Source of the DNA: Bacillus massilinigeriensis
GTDB lineage: Bacteria > Bacillota > Bacilli > Bacillales > Cytobacillaceae
Direction of reading: 5' to 3'
NCBI RefSeq assembly: GCF_900111815.1
Contig: NZ_LT630004.1
Coordinates: 1,710,412 to 1,774,411 of the forward strand
Length of the DNA stretch: 64,000 nt
A program made the position numbers and the translations under genes. Shown here one piece after another: positions 18,655-28,075 of this stretch (positions are counted from its first letter, which is position 1; the number at the start of each line of letters is the position of its first letter). Below the pieces are notes generated by a model. That model was given only the letters and a program-made list of their open reading frames with translations. It was not told where the DNA came from and searched no databases.

Positions 18655-19944
18655 CTATTGATTCAGCATATTTTCCATATCTTCTTTTGCTGTCGTAATT
18701 AATTTCAATCCAAAATTATCCTGCAGGACACTTAACACTCCGCTTGATATAAATTCTGGAGGCTTAGGACCAATTCTAATATCCTTGATCCCAAGACTGA
18801 ACAGGCCGAGAAGGATTGCCACCGCCTTTTGTTCAAACCAAGAAAGGACAATGCTCACAGGAAGCTCATTGACAGGAACTTCAAAGGCATCAGCAAGGGC
18901 TAGAGCAATTTTGACTGTTGATACAGAGTTGTTGCATTGACCTAGATCAATGTATCTCGGAATCTGAGTCCCCGGTACAACACCATATTCAATATCATTA
19001 AATCTAAACTTCCCGCAGGAGGTAGTCAAAATAACCGTATCCTTGGGCAGCGAAGTCGCCAATTCGCGGTAATATTCTCCCCCCTTACCGGGTGCATCAC
19101 AACCGGCGATGACAAAGAATCGCTTGATTTTACCTTCTTTGACTGCTGCAATTACTTCCGGTGCAAGCCCTATGACTGTTTCATGGTGAAACCCTGTTAA
19201 GAGAGTTTCATCGGACTTTATCTCTGCTTCTGGAAGTTCGAGAGCTTTGTTGATCAGTGGAGAGAAGTCATCGTCTGTTATCTTTTGGACATTTTCAAGA
19301 CCTGCCACTTCGTAAGAAAACATCCTGTCAGCGTAACCACCTTTTATTGGCATTACACAATTTGTTGTAGCGAGAATAGCCCCGGGAAACTTTTCAAAGA
19401 GCCGTCGTTGGTCATACCACGCTTTCCCCACATTTCCTTTTAAGTGAGGATATTTTTTCAGTGCTGGATACCCATGTGCTGGAAGCATTTCGGAATGGGT
19501 ATATACATTAATTCCCGTCCCTTCCGTCTGCTTTAATAGCGCTTCAAGCGCAAATAGGTTGTGCCCAGTAACAACAATACATTTTCCTTCTACTTCATTT
19601 TGTGAAACCCTGACAGGCTGTGGAATGCCAAGTCGGGAAGTATGAGCTTCATCTAGCATCTCCATTACTTTTACTGCCGATGTTCCAACCTTCATCAGCA
19701 TCTCGATATGTTCCTCAACATTGAAATTTGAATTAGTGAGCGTCATATATAAAGCTTCATGAGTAATTTTGTCTACATATGCATCCGTGAAGCCAAGCTG
19801 GTTGGCGTGTGTCCGGTAAGCCGCTATCCCTTTTAAAGCAAAAATCATGGTATCCTGCATGCTAGCAATCGTTTCATCTTTGCCACAAACACCGATTACC
19901 TTGCATCCTCCTGTAGGTGTTTGTTCACACTGGTAACAAAACAT
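18655..19944 (-). CDS. hcp: Hydroxylamine reductase / hybrid-cluster protein, short (class III-like) form
   Basis: Hcp carries a cubane and a hybrid Fe-S-O cluster and reduces NO or hydroxylamine. It is linked to nitrosative stress. The cubane ligands are C3, C6, C14 and C20 in MFCYQCEQTPTGGCKVIGVC. Hybrid-cluster ligands lie in TNCVMP, IAGCDAPG, TTSCGKF and GQCNNS. At 429 residues it is about 120 shorter than the 550-residue classical form, fitting the class that lacks the extra helical domain. The ATG at 19944 is six bases after GAGGGGG. A CRP/FNR box lies at 20011-20026. Confidence 0.92.
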   Translation of the reverse strand: MFCYQCEQTPTGGCKVIGVCGKDETIASMQDTMIFALKGIAAYRTHANQLGFTDAYVDKITHEALYMTLTNSNFNVEEHIEMLMKVGTSAVKVMEMLDEAHTSRLGIPQPVRVSQNEVEGKCIVVTGHNLFALEALLKQTEGTGINVYTHSEMLPAHGYPALKKYPHLKGNVGKAWYDQRRLFEKFPGAILATTNCVMPIKGGYADRMFSYEVAGLENVQKITDDDFSPLINKALELPEAEIKSDETLLTGFHHETVIGLAPEVIAAVKEGKIKRFFVIAGCDAPGKGGEYYRELATSLPKDTVILTTSCGKFRFNDIEYGVVPGTQIPRYIDLGQCNNSVSTVKIALALADAFEVPVNELPVSIVLSWFEQKAVAILLGLFSLGIKDIRIGPKPPEFISSGVLSVLQDNFGLKLITTAKEDMENMLNQ

Positions 19945-20010
19945 CTTCATCCCCCTCAAATGGTTACTAACATTTCTGATATAAGCTTAACTTTAGATGC
20001 TATTCATTAT

Positions 20011-20026
20011 TGTGATACACATCACA
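20011..20026. promoter_or_regulatory. CRP/FNR-type operator between hcp and hsp20
   Basis: TGTGATACACATCACA is a perfect TGTGA-N6-TCACA palindrome, the form reported for Bacillus Fnr and ArcR sites. It lies four bases before the -35 of the hsp20 promoter (plus strand). It is about 45 bases upstream of a possible hcp start (a TTATAT -10 at 19979-19984 on the minus strand). It can therefore serve both divergent genes. Confidence 0.75.
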
Positions 20027-20029
20027 CCC

Positions 20030-20059
20030 TTGACATTGTTCACATAATGTTCATATCAT
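20030..20059 (+). promoter_or_regulatory. Putative sigma-A promoter of hsp20
   Basis: TTGACA (20030-20035) and TATCAT (20054-20059) are 18 bases apart on the plus strand. The start would be near 20066, 72 bases before the hsp20 ATG. The CRP/FNR box adjoins the -35. Confidence 0.65.
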
Positions 20060-20137
20060 CTTGATTTAACTACGAACAGAACCGGAAAGAAATTCACTGC
20101 ATAAAATATAAGGATTAATGTAGGAGGAGGATTATTA

Positions 20138-20623
20138 ATGGAGGATAAGTTCCATAATAGTAAAAAAAGGGAGACAAAACTGCTTGATTCTGTATTTGGC
20201 AGTATGAGTAACCTTCTAAACGAAAAACAGCTGAGAGGTTTTCTGCAAACGATGGACGATTTTTTTCAGAAGCCAATAGGGCAGCAATTTCCCTTTCACA
20301 GCTATGTAGAAGAAACAGAAGACGGTTATAAAGTTTCTGTAGAACTACCAGGAATCAGGAAACAGCAAATCAAAATGGAAGTTTTCAGTTCCCGGTTATC
20401 TATCCATGTGCATGACTTAAAGTCAGAACGCTTGAGTAATAGTAAGCATAATGTCTATTACCGGAAGGATTCCCTAAAAAACACAAGCAAGACTGTCACC
20501 TTTTCAGAGCCGGTGGATCGGGCAGGTACCACCGCGCAGTTCCGCAATGGCCTTCTCGAAATAAATGTACCAAAGCAAAAAGGAAAATCTATTATAATTC
20601 ATAATGACAACAAGCAGGCGTGA
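20138..20623 (+). CDS. Small heat-shock protein, Hsp20/alpha-crystallin family
   Basis: This 161-residue protein is an ATP-independent holdase-type chaperone. The alpha-crystallin domain runs from about 55 to 150, with the VELPG segment and the closing NGLLEINVPK motif (family A-x-x-x-NG-LL). The N-terminal 50 residues are a variable arm. A GGAGGAGG ribosome site precedes the ATG. Related Bacillus proteins include CotM and CotP of the spore coat, so a sporulation role cannot be excluded. However, the CRP/FNR box and the divergent hcp suggest stress or low-oxygen control. Confidence 0.9.
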   Translation: MEDKFHNSKKRETKLLDSVFGSMSNLLNEKQLRGFLQTMDDFFQKPIGQQFPFHSYVEETEDGYKVSVELPGIRKQQIKMEVFSSRLSIHVHDLKSERLSNSKHNVYYRKDSLKNTSKTVTFSEPVDRAGTTAQFRNGLLEINVPKQKGKSIIIHNDNKQA

Positions 20624-20634
20624 GCCTGCTCGTT

Positions 20635-21072
20635 CTATGCTTTCAGAATCCCTCCTAGTCCTTTCACCAATGAAGATACCTGGTTTACTGCAGACATCAT
20701 CTGCCCAGCAGTATCCATCATCTTGTTAAAATCAAGAGTGCCCTCAGCAGTTTTAAACGAATTCATAATCGATTGCATCCCTGTAGGCGGTTTTAATGCA
20801 AACGCTTGGGCAGGATAGGGGTTCATCGGTTGAAGAGGATGGATTTGACCATAAGGAGAAAATTCTCCTTGTTGCAATGGATTTTCAAATAATAATTTTG
20901 CGTAATCCTGGTCGTTTTTCCATCCTTTTGGTGATATTGCACCCCCACCTTGGTATTGCATGTGTGGTGCATAGTAAGGATTTATTCCCATGGAGTAATA
21001 TTGCCCCGGCAATCCGTGCACATTTCCGTTATAAGGCCATCTTGTTACTACCGGTTTTTGCATCCCTAACAC
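20635..21072 (-). CDS. yppG: YppG-family spore coat-like protein
   Basis: The start is taken as the GTG at 21072, six bases after GGGGGAGGAG, giving 145 residues. The longer frame from 21186 has no ribosome site. The N-terminal half is rich in Pro, Tyr, Gly and Gln. The C-terminal 50 residues form amphipathic helices (FNKMMDTAGQMMSAVNQ and on). This two-part composition and the position next to yppE match YppG, annotated as a spore coat-like protein. Function unknown. Confidence 0.75.
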   Translation of the reverse strand: MLGMQKPVVTRWPYNGNVHGLPGQYYSMGINPYYAPHMQYQGGGAISPKGWKNDQDYAKLLFENPLQQGEFSPYGQIHPLQPMNPYPAQAFALKPPTGMQSIMNSFKTAEGTLDFNKMMDTAGQMMSAVNQVSSLVKGLGGILKA

Positions 21073-21193
21073 TATGATCTCCTCCCCCAACAGTGCCTTC
21101 ATCATGCATTTTATGTAGCAAGTGCCTATAAGGTGCCTTCCATAATGGTACGATAAAAAAATTACAGGGAAAGTATAATTTTTCACTTAACAG

Positions 21194-21223
21194 CAAAAGC
21201 ACCCAGTAAAATTCAGGGTGCTT
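21194..21223 (-). terminator. Terminator after yppE
   Basis: AAAAGCACCC / GGGTGCTTTT with an 11-base loop lies just after the yppE stop on the minus strand. The arms are nearly self-complementary in both directions. Confidence 0.75.
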
Positions 21224-21235
21224 TTATCCGTGATA

Positions 21236-21610
21236 TCATTTGTTTTCCTTTGCTTTCGTTAATGCCAGTATATAATCGAGGACATGATAAACAGATTGGA
21301 TGCGATCCACGAACCTTTTTTTCCCTGTTTCAGGGTAAAAAGCCTGAACGGATATGATTTCTAAATTCTCCAATGTCGCCTCTATTTGTTTCATATGAAG
21401 GTATTTGGGCTTGTTTTTTCCTATCCACTCCACCGCGAAGCCTTGCCATTGATTAGAACACTCTTTCACCTCATCAGCAAAAGGTTTTACCTCATTGTAA
21501 AAATCGCCCTGCTGCCCTTCCTCCCTTGCACGTTCGTATTGCTTTGCCGCTGTTTCTACATGTTTCCTGAGAGTGAACGTCAGGCTGATAAAAAGGTCTT
21601 CCTTGTCCAT
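21236..21610 (-). CDS. yppE: YppE family protein (DUF1798)
   Basis: This 124-residue, mostly helical, cysteine-poor soluble protein matches the length and order of YppE. The conserved core includes KPFADEVKEC and QWQGFAVEWI around residues 42-65. The YppE structure is a four-helix bundle, but no function is known. A GGAGGCGG-type ribosome site precedes the ATG. It follows yppD on the same strand. Confidence 0.78.
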   Translation of the reverse strand: MDKEDLFISLTFTLRKHVETAAKQYERAREEGQQGDFYNEVKPFADEVKECSNQWQGFAVEWIGKNKPKYLHMKQIEATLENLEIISVQAFYPETGKKRFVDRIQSVYHVLDYILALTKAKENK

Positions 21611-21682
21611 TGCCGCCTCCTACTTTAGCCATCTTCAATTTAATGTCATTATCTCCTATTGTAGGATAGCACCTATCTTGCA

Positions 21683-21943
21683 TCAAGGAAGAAGACTTTC
21701 CATACAGAGGGATGCGGATTTGTTTCCAATCATGAAGTGTGCTTCTCCGTCTGATGCAATCATTTTTTCAAGCTTACTCATTCGTCTTCCAAAATCTTCT
21801 ATACTCTGTTTGTGTTTATTCATCATACATTGCCTTTCCTTCTCCGCAGCAGAGATGAGAACTTCCTCCATTTCGTTCAATAGCCCGTTCAGTGCTTCCA
21901 ACTCCGACATAACCTCCACAATATCCACTCTACCTTTATTCAT
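21683..21943 (-). CDS. yppD: YppD-like small coiled-coil protein
   Basis: The start ATG at 21943 follows GGAGGGGC and gives 86 residues; a TTG nearer the site is an alternative. The product is helical and likely coiled coil (VMSELEALNGLLNEMEEVL, SIEDFGRRMSKLEKM) with two cysteines. It lies between sspM/yppC and yppE, where B. subtilis has yppD. Homology is inferred mainly from position. Function unknown. Confidence 0.62.
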   Translation of the reverse strand: MNKGRVDIVEVMSELEALNGLLNEMEEVLISAAEKERQCMMNKHKQSIEDFGRRMSKLEKMIASDGEAHFMIGNKSASLCMESLLP

Positions 21944-22161
21944 CTGTAACAAGCCCCTCCTTCTCAATAGTCTCCGTACCTCTGTTTATTATTGCTAAAT
22001 CAAGTATTCTTTCTTCAATCCAAAGTTCCTTCACACCTGACAAAACTAGAAGCCTTTCGCCAAAGAAAGTGGAATTTTTTTTAGCTCAACGATCTTCGAC
22101 AAACAATTGCTGCATGAAAACAATGGAAGTGAAACAGACTAAGCGGAGGAGGTGTGAACTC

Positions 22162-22272
22162 ATGAAAAAGGATAATAAGAAAGACTCCCGAGATACCAGT
22201 TCGAAAGCAGAAGAACGAAAGACTGGTTACGGTGATAAAAAGCTTGAAGGTCCTAACCGGCCGGCAGAGTGA
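22162..22272 (+). CDS. sspM: Small acid-soluble spore protein SspM
   Basis: This 36-residue, highly charged protein ends with DKKLEGPNRPAE. That closely matches the ending I recall for B. subtilis SspM (DKKLGGPNRPST), a minor acid-soluble spore protein made in the forespore. GGAGGAGGTG precedes the ATG by nine bases, which excludes the upstream in-frame extension. A strong terminator follows. A TGCATG-N18-CAGACTA upstream loosely resembles a sigma-G promoter but would start within the ribosome site. Confidence 0.82.
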   Translation: MKKDNKKDSRDTSSKAEERKTGYGDKKLEGPNRPAE

Positions 22273-22315
22273 CAGCTGCTTGAAAAGTAAAGGAAGTTTA
22301 GTTAAACTTCCAGAG

Positions 22316-22361
22316 ACCGCAGACAGACTCGATTTTCGTCGAGTTTGCCTGCGGTTTTTTC
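22316..22361 (+). terminator. Terminator of sspM
   Basis: ACCGCAG...GACTCGA pairs with TCGAGTT...CTGCGGT in an interrupted stem, followed by TTTTTTT. A second hairpin, GGAAGTTTAGTTAAACTTCC (22292-22311), lies just before it. Confidence 0.85.
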
Positions 22362-22405
22362 CTTTAGGTGGGTCTGTTGATTTCCGACCAAACAAATACA
22401 TTCTT

Positions 22406-23386
22406 CTATAAACGAACGCCTGTAACTTCTCCGAGAAGAACCAATGTATGTAGACTGCGACGTTTTTCCATAAACCACTTTGTAAGCTTTATAGGATGAA
22501 TTTGTTTCGACTCCCTTTTCAGCCAATACTTCTTCAGTTTTCTAGTTCCATACCAATCCTGCTGGCTTTCTAGGCTATGGGAGATAACAGGGTAAGCAGC
22601 TCTAAGGAAGGGAGTATCCCTTTTATTAGGATGCAGCATAAATCTTTCATAATCGTGTCTGGACCCAGTGTGTGGAACGGATATAGCAAAATCAATAAAG
22701 CTTCTATATAAAGAAGGTTCAAAAAGAATAGCTGCTAGCCTCTTTCCAAGGTCTATCCGCATGCCAAGAGAACGAAAACCTGCTACGCTAGCGCCGTATA
22801 AATCTCCCTGCTTATTCGGTAATAGTACAGCACTATAGTGAAAGTGATCCTGGAATAGGAACATCATCGATCCGAATACTTTCCGCTTATAGGAATGATG
22901 ATGCATGACAGGTGTATGGATAACATTTTGTTCATTTATTATGAGGGCATTCAACAGCCTTTTTTTGTCTTGCACTTGCCAAAACAAACTCCATTCTTCT
23001 TGCATGAATTTAGAAACACCAAAATATTTTAAAAGGTGAAACATCGGCTGCTTTATTGTCGTACAATATTTATAAAGCAATAGCTGGGGATAAGCATCTT
23101 TGAAAATCAGCCAATTTGCCCGTTCATAAGTATAAAAGAGCATTCGCCTACTCTCCGCTCTAAGCAGCCTTGGAAACCATTCGCCTTCGAGGTCGCACAT
23201 ATTGTAGCCGCCATTCCTTGAAACCATGCTCGCTAAGAAAGCCCATGAAATTTCGGGATTGTCTAAATAATAAATCAAATATGCCTCTGTACGTGAAATA
23301 TTATCATCATTAAACTTTGATGTTTTAAGCAGTATTTCCTGAATGAGCGCTCTTTCCGAGAGTGACAGATTATAATCCATTAGCAC
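22406..23386 (-). CDS. yppC: YppC family protein (DUF2515)
   Basis: The 326-residue soluble product matches YppC (DUF2515), a conserved Bacillus protein of unknown role encoded divergently from recU. The start is a GTG at 23386, seven bases after GGGTGG; the ATG two codons later is possible. Recognisable parts are SRTEAYLIYY near 32-41 and the His/Tyr-rich segment MHHHSYKRKVFGSMMFLFQ near 165-183. No catalytic motif is apparent. Confidence 0.78.
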   Translation of the reverse strand: MLMDYNLSLSERALIQEILLKTSKFNDDNISRTEAYLIYYLDNPEISWAFLASMVSRNGGYNMCDLEGEWFPRLLRAESRRMLFYTYERANWLIFKDAYPQLLLYKYCTTIKQPMFHLLKYFGVSKFMQEEWSLFWQVQDKKRLLNALIINEQNVIHTPVMHHHSYKRKVFGSMMFLFQDHFHYSAVLLPNKQGDLYGASVAGFRSLGMRIDLGKRLAAILFEPSLYRSFIDFAISVPHTGSRHDYERFMLHPNKRDTPFLRAAYPVISHSLESQQDWYGTRKLKKYWLKRESKQIHPIKLTKWFMEKRRSLHTLVLLGEVTGVRL

Positions 23387-23513
23387 TGTTTTACCACCCT
23401 TTACTCCAAAAAATTCATTTTTGTTGTTATATTGCTATAAAACGGGAACAAATATTCACCCAAACACCGGTCTGTTTTGGTATGATAGGTAGTAGTTTGC
23501 AAGGAGGCTCATT

Positions 23514-24143
23514 ATGGTATTCCACTATCCGAACGGGAAAAAGTTTGTTCCCGCCAAAGAGAAGAAAGCTGCTGCTTCCGGTGCCGGTGATCACAGGAAA
23601 GAAAAAAAGCTTATTTATAGCAACAGGGGTATGTCATTGGAGGAGGATCTTAATGAAACAAATGCATACTATCTTGAAAGCGGCATTGCCGTCATTCATA
23701 AAAAACCCACTCCTGTTCAAATTGTGAATGTAGACTATCCAAGAAGGAGTGCTGCAGTTATCAAAGAGGCTTATTTCAAGCAGGCGTCTACAACCGACTA
23801 TAACGGGGTATATAAAGGCAGGTATATTGACTTTGAGGCAAAAGAAACAAAATTTACTGCTTCCTTCCCGCTTAAGAATTTTCACGACCACCAAATCAGG
23901 CATATGGAAGCAGTTCTAACACAAGAAGGCATTTGTTTTATCATCCTCAGTTTTACCACTATAAACGAGGTTTATCTTCTTGAAGCCTGCCATCTGTTAG
24001 ACTATTGGGAAAGGATGAAATTAGGAGGAAGGAAATCAATCAAAAAAGAGGAAATCGAAAGGGATGGACATAGAATAAAATTTGGCTTCCGACCGAGAAT
24101 TGACTATATTAAAGTAATAGATTATCTTTATAAACTTAGTTAG
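23514..24143 (+). CDS. recU: Holliday junction resolvase RecU
   Basis: RecU cleaves Holliday junctions and modulates RecA. The 209-residue product has the N-terminal YPNGKKF and the basic linker. The first nuclease block is [11 protein letters not shown] and the catalytic region is [15 protein letters not shown], with the Asp and Glu-x-Lys of the restriction-nuclease-like core. GGAGGC precedes the ATG. It forms an operon with ponA 31 bases downstream, the usual Bacillus pairing. Confidence 0.94.
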   Translation: MVFHYPNGKKFVPAKEKKAAASGAGDHRKEKKLIYSNRGMSLEEDLNETNAYYLESGIAVIHKKPTPVQIVNVDYPRRSAAVIKEAYFKQASTTDYNGVYKGRYIDFEAKETKFTASFPLKNFHDHQIRHMEAVLTQEGICFIILSFTTINEVYLLEACHLLDYWERMKLGGRKSIKKEEIERDGHRIKFGFRPRIDYIKVIDYLYKLS

Positions 24144-24174
24144 ATTTTTTTGCTCCAGAAAGGAATGAGCTGAT

Positions 24175-26823
24175 ATGACAGAAAAATACCAGACTAGAGA
24201 GGAGCGCAGGAAACAGCTTGCAAAAGGCAATGGAACCAAAGAAACGAAAAATAAGGGAAAGAATAGAAATTCAAGAATCACATTTAAAAAGGTGATGTTT
24301 TCCCTACTGATTTTGGTCATTGTCGGCATGCTGACGGGTGTCGCCGCATTTGCGCTCATGGTGAAAGATACTCCTAAACTGGACGAATCCTTACTGAAGG
24401 ATCCAATCTCTTCAAAAATTTACGATAAAGACAAAAACTTAATCACAGAGGTAGGTTCTGAAAATCGGGATTATGTTGAGTATAAAGATATACCAAAAGT
24501 TGTAGAAGAAGCTGTCCTGGCAACAGAGGATGTCCGTTTCTATAAGCACCATGGCATTGACCCGATTCGTCTAGGCGGTGCAGTTGTTGCAAACTTTACG
24601 AATGGCTTTGGCTCAGAAGGTGCCAGTACCATTACGCAGCAGGTTGTGAAAAACTATTTCCTTGGCTTCGAAAAAACCCTTAGCCGAAAAGCACAGGAAG
24701 CATGGCTTGCAATTCAACTGGAAAGAAAATATTCCAAAGAACAAATTTTTGAAATGTATGTCAATAAAATTTATATGTCAGAAAACAGCCATGGCATTGC
24801 AACTGCTTCTAAAATTTACTTTGGGAAGGATTTAAAGGACCTTAAGCTGCACGAAGTAGCATTGCTCGCTGGCATGCCACAGAGTCCAAATAATTATAAT
24901 CCGTTTACAAATCCAGACAGGGCAGAAAAACGGCGGAATGTTGTCCTCTCGCTCATGCACCAGCACGGTTTTATTTCGAAAGCGAAAATGGATGAAGCAA
25001 AAGCAATTCCGGTAGCTACTTCCCTAGTAAAGGAAGAGGACCGTAAACACCGCGATGAAAAACCTTATGATGCCTTTATCGACACTGTCATTGATGAAGT
25101 CGATAAACAAGGGGATTTTGACATCTTCTCAGATGGATTAGAAGTATATACAACACTTGACACCGCTGCACAGACCCATGTGGAAACCATCCTGAATACA
25201 GAAGAGGCTGTTAATTACCCTAATGACAAAATGCAGGCTGGAATTGTGCTCCTCGATACGGAAACAGGAGAAATCAGGGCAGTCGGCGGCGGACGGCAGA
25301 AGGAAAAAGTCCAGCGTGGATTTAACTTTGCAACAGACTTAAAACGCCAGGCCGGATCCACCATTAAGCCTATCCTAGACTACGGTCCAGCTATCGAACA
25401 CCTCCATTGGGGAACGTACCATGCCCTTGAGGATAAGCCTTATCAATATTCCAATGGACAGCCGATAAGAAACTGGAACAACTCCTATGAGGGAGTCATG
25501 TCGATGAGAGTGGCGCTTGCCAAATCGCGAAATATCCCAGCATTGCAAGCATTCCAAGCAGTAGGTAAAGAAAAGGCGAGAGACTTTGCCGTTGGCCTTG
25601 GGTTAGATCTCCCTGACCCGATTTACGAGTCTTCTTCGATAGGCTCTGATGAAGTTTCTCCAATGTCGATGGCAGGGGCATACGCTGCTTTTGGAAACAA
25701 TGGGTTCTATACTAAGCCTCATGCTGTAAAGAAAATTGTTCTCCGCGACAAAACAGAGATTGATGTTGCGCCGGAAACAGAAGTTGCTATGAATGACTAT
25801 ACAGCCTTTATGATTACCGACATGCTGAAGAGTGTTGTGAAAGAACCGTACGGCACTGCTAGTGCAAATGCCAACATTCCAAATCTTCATGTTGCCGGCA
25901 AAACCGGAACGACAAACTATACGGATGATGAAAAGTTGAAATACGGAATACCTGAAGGTGCAGTCCCAGACTCTTGGTTCGTGGGATATACGACAAGATA
26001 CACAGCAGCCGTATGGACAGGATACGAAAAACGAAAAAACTATCTTCCTTCTAACGGCTATGACCAAAAGATTTCTCAAATCTTATTCAAGAATCTGATG
26101 AGCAATGTTTCTACAAATGTTGATACACCGGATTTCACGATGCCAAATAGCGTTGTAAAAGTAGCAGTGGAAAAAGGTACGATGCCTGCAAAACTTGCAA
26201 GCAAATATACACCAAGCGATCAGATTAGCACTGAATATGCGGTGAAGGGAAATCTTCCAAAAGAAGTTTCCAAGAAATACGACAAGCTTGAAGGACCAAC
26301 AAATGCTAGTGCAAGCTATGATGAAAAAAAGAATGAAATTAACCTGTCATGGGATTACAAAGAAAAAGACGGTGTCAAGTTCGAAGTAACGGCATCGCTG
26401 GATGAAGGCCCAGATCAAGCGTTGACCACTACATCAGATACAAAATTGAAAGTTTCTTCGCCTGTTCCTGGCGGTATTTATTCATTCAAGATAACCGCTA
26501 TCCGGGAAGACCAAAGGAGCGCGCCTGCAACCGCCACTATCCAAATACCAGAACCGGAAGAGCCTGAATCAGAAGAGCCTGATAAAGAACATCCAGGACA
26601 GAATGAAGGACAAACTCCTAGACAAGGGGATGAAGGTACCGGTCATGGAGAAAATGGTAATGGCGGCGGACAAAAGGATGATAACGGCCAGGGAGAAGAC
26701 GGTAATAACCAGAACGACGGTGATGATAACCAAAATGGAGGCGGGACAGGACAGGAGCCCGCGACCCCTCCTGCCACGAATGGTGGCGGGACAACAACTA
26801 GAAACAACGAAAATGATGAATAG
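24175..26823 (+). CDS. ponA: Class A penicillin-binding protein PBP1 (glycosyltransferase and transpeptidase)
   Basis: PonA polymerises and cross-links peptidoglycan. It has a short cytoplasmic tail, a membrane helix at about 42-64, and then a GT51 domain ([10 protein letters not shown] near 118, GASTITQQ near 150). The transpeptidase has STIK near 400, SRN near 445 and KTGT near 575. An FN3-like domain (about 705-790) follows. The last 90 residues are low-complexity Glu/Pro then Gly/Asn/Asp. At 882 residues it is close to B. subtilis PBP1 (914). Its localisation partner gpsB is in this window. Confidence 0.95.
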   Translation: MTEKYQTREERRKQLAKGNGTKETKNKGKNRNSRITFKKVMFSLLILVIVGMLTGVAAFALMVKDTPKLDESLLKDPISSKIYDKDKNLITEVGSENRDYVEYKDIPKVVEEAVLATEDVRFYKHHGIDPIRLGGAVVANFTNGFGSEGASTITQQVVKNYFLGFEKTLSRKAQEAWLAIQLERKYSKEQIFEMYVNKIYMSENSHGIATASKIYFGKDLKDLKLHEVALLAGMPQSPNNYNPFTNPDRAEKRRNVVLSLMHQHGFISKAKMDEAKAIPVATSLVKEEDRKHRDEKPYDAFIDTVIDEVDKQGDFDIFSDGLEVYTTLDTAAQTHVETILNTEEAVNYPNDKMQAGIVLLDTETGEIRAVGGGRQKEKVQRGFNFATDLKRQAGSTIKPILDYGPAIEHLHWGTYHALEDKPYQYSNGQPIRNWNNSYEGVMSMRVALAKSRNIPALQAFQAVGKEKARDFAVGLGLDLPDPIYESSSIGSDEVSPMSMAGAYAAFGNNGFYTKPHAVKKIVLRDKTEIDVAPETEVAMNDYTAFMITDMLKSVVKEPYGTASANANIPNLHVAGKTGTTNYTDDEKLKYGIPEGAVPDSWFVGYTTRYTAAVWTGYEKRKNYLPSNGYDQKISQILFKNLMSNVSTNVDTPDFTMPNSVVKVAVEKGTMPAKLASKYTPSDQISTEYAVKGNLPKEVSKKYDKLEGPTNASASYDEKKNEINLSWDYKEKDGVKFEVTASLDEGPDQALTTTSDTKLKVSSPVPGGIYSFKITAIREDQRSAPATATIQIPEPEEPESEEPDKEHPGQNEGQTPRQGDEGTGHGENGNGGGQKDDNGQGEDGNNQNDGDDNQNGGGTGQEPATPPATNGGGTTTRNNENDE

Positions 26824-26831
26824 ATAATCAA

Positions 26832-26873
26832 AAAAGCCACAGCAGGATTTTACTAGCTGTGGCTTTTACTTTT
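26832..26873. terminator. Bidirectional terminator between ponA and ypoC
   Basis: AAAAGCCACAGC pairs with GCTGTGGCTTTT, with T-rich tails on both strands, between the convergent ponA and ypoC genes. Confidence 0.85.
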
Positions 26874-27375
26874 GTTTGTTTTTCAGTTGAATGGCTGCAT
26901 ACTGCTTTTCCTGTTCCCTCATCATTTCCTCTAACTGCACGAAGGAGGCATACAAGGCTGGTCTGGAAAGAATAAAGCTAATTCTTTCCCTGACATTCAC
27001 AGGCTTTCCTTCAAGCCTATCCATGCGCTCCAAAGGAAATTCAACAGGTTGACCATTAGACCAGTATAAATACTCAAGGAAAAAAGCAGCAGCCTTTTGC
27101 ATTTCTTTAGTTGTCTCTTTCTGTCTTCTTTCAGCAAAAAGCAATTTCAATGATTTTATTAGTGTCTTCCATTCCTGCAGCAATAAGGCAAGACTTTCCT
27201 CTCTATTTTCCCAGGGCCTGAAGCTTATAAGGTTTGCGAAAAAGGCGGCCTCATGGATGAATGGAATACTGGGATAATAGCCTTCAGAATATTCCTCTTT
27301 CCACTCTATATCTCCCTCTGGAAAAAATATAGGTGAAGAAAGCTCCAAAACAGTAATTCTCCTTGATGCCATCAC
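26866..27375 (-). CDS. ypoC: YpoC family protein
   Basis: The 169-residue helical soluble protein occupies the place of B. subtilis ypoC after nth. Visible features are the IPFIHEAAFF segment near 37-46 and a Glu/Gln/Lys-rich C-terminus. Its first codons overlap the nth stop, so it is the third gene of dnaD-nth-ypoC. No function is known. Confidence 0.75.
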   Translation of the reverse strand: MMASRRITVLELSSPIFFPEGDIEWKEEYSEGYYPSIPFIHEAAFFANLISFRPWENREESLALLLQEWKTLIKSLKLLFAERRQKETTKEMQKAAAFFLEYLYWSNGQPVEFPLERMDRLEGKPVNVRERISFILSRPALYASFVQLEEMMREQEKQYAAIQLKNKQK

Positions 27376-28028
27376 TTTTCCTCCTTGCCTTTCATCCGTT
27401 TCTTCCCTTCACGACAGAGCGTGAGGAGGGGACACGTTGGACATTGTGGATTTTGAGCTTTGCAGTGGTAGCGACCAAAAAAAATCATTCTGTGATGGGT
27501 CACAGACCACTCTTGTTCTGGAACTTTCCTCATCAACGTTCTTTCGACTTCGAGGACAGAATCCTTCCACCGGCATATACCTAGCCGTTTGCTTACTCTT
27601 TCTACATGTGTATCAACCGCGATTGCTGGAACGCCGAAAGCTACGGAGACAACAACATTAGCTGTTTTTCTACCGACTCCAGGAAGCCTTGTAAGCTCGT
27701 CCCTGTCTGAAGGAACCTTTCCTCCATATTCATCAATCAGCATCCGGCAAAGCTTTTGAATATTATTCGCTTTATTCCTAAACAATCCAATTGAACGAAT
27801 ATCTCCCTGTAATTCTTCAAGCTTAACACTTAAATAATCCTCTGGAGTTTTATATTTTTGAAAGAGCCTTTTAGTCACTTTATTGACAAGTGCATCTGTG
27901 CATTGAGCGGATAGCGCTACAGCAATGACAAGCTCAAAAGGATTAGAATGAATCAATTCACAATGAGCGTCAGGAAACATCCTTCCCATTTCATCAAGGC
28001 AGTAGCGTATATGACTTTTATTTAACAT
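27372..28028 (-). CDS. nth: Endonuclease III (DNA glycosylase/AP lyase)
   Basis: Nth removes oxidised pyrimidines and nicks the resulting abasic site. The 218-residue protein has the helix-hairpin-helix LPGVGRKTANVV with catalytic K121, and catalytic D139 in AVDTH. The 4Fe-4S loop cysteines C189, C196, C199 and C205 have the classical C-x6-C-x2-C-x5-C spacing. All key residues are present. It is in the dnaD-nth-ypoC order. Confidence 0.96.
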   Translation of the reverse strand: MLNKSHIRYCLDEMGRMFPDAHCELIHSNPFELVIAVALSAQCTDALVNKVTKRLFQKYKTPEDYLSVKLEELQGDIRSIGLFRNKANNIQKLCRMLIDEYGGKVPSDRDELTRLPGVGRKTANVVVSVAFGVPAIAVDTHVERVSKRLGICRWKDSVLEVERTLMRKVPEQEWSVTHHRMIFFGRYHCKAQNPQCPTCPLLTLCREGKKRMKGKEEK

Positions 28029-28075
28029 TGAATCACCCTTAAAATCTTATTGTAGCTTTTCCGGGAAAACAGCGT

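Noticed and set aside
20612-20629. AGCAGGC-GTGA-GCCTGCT stem at the hsp20 stop as a terminator
   Set aside because: The stem is good but there is no T run on either strand, so it was not listed as a terminator.
22111-22141. Sigma-G promoter for sspM
   Set aside because: TGCATG-N18-CAGACTA is a loose match, and the start would fall within the ribosome site.
23362-23727. 121-codon plus-strand frame overlapping the recU start
   Set aside because: It is in another frame of recU and lacks a ribosome site; recU has clear motifs.
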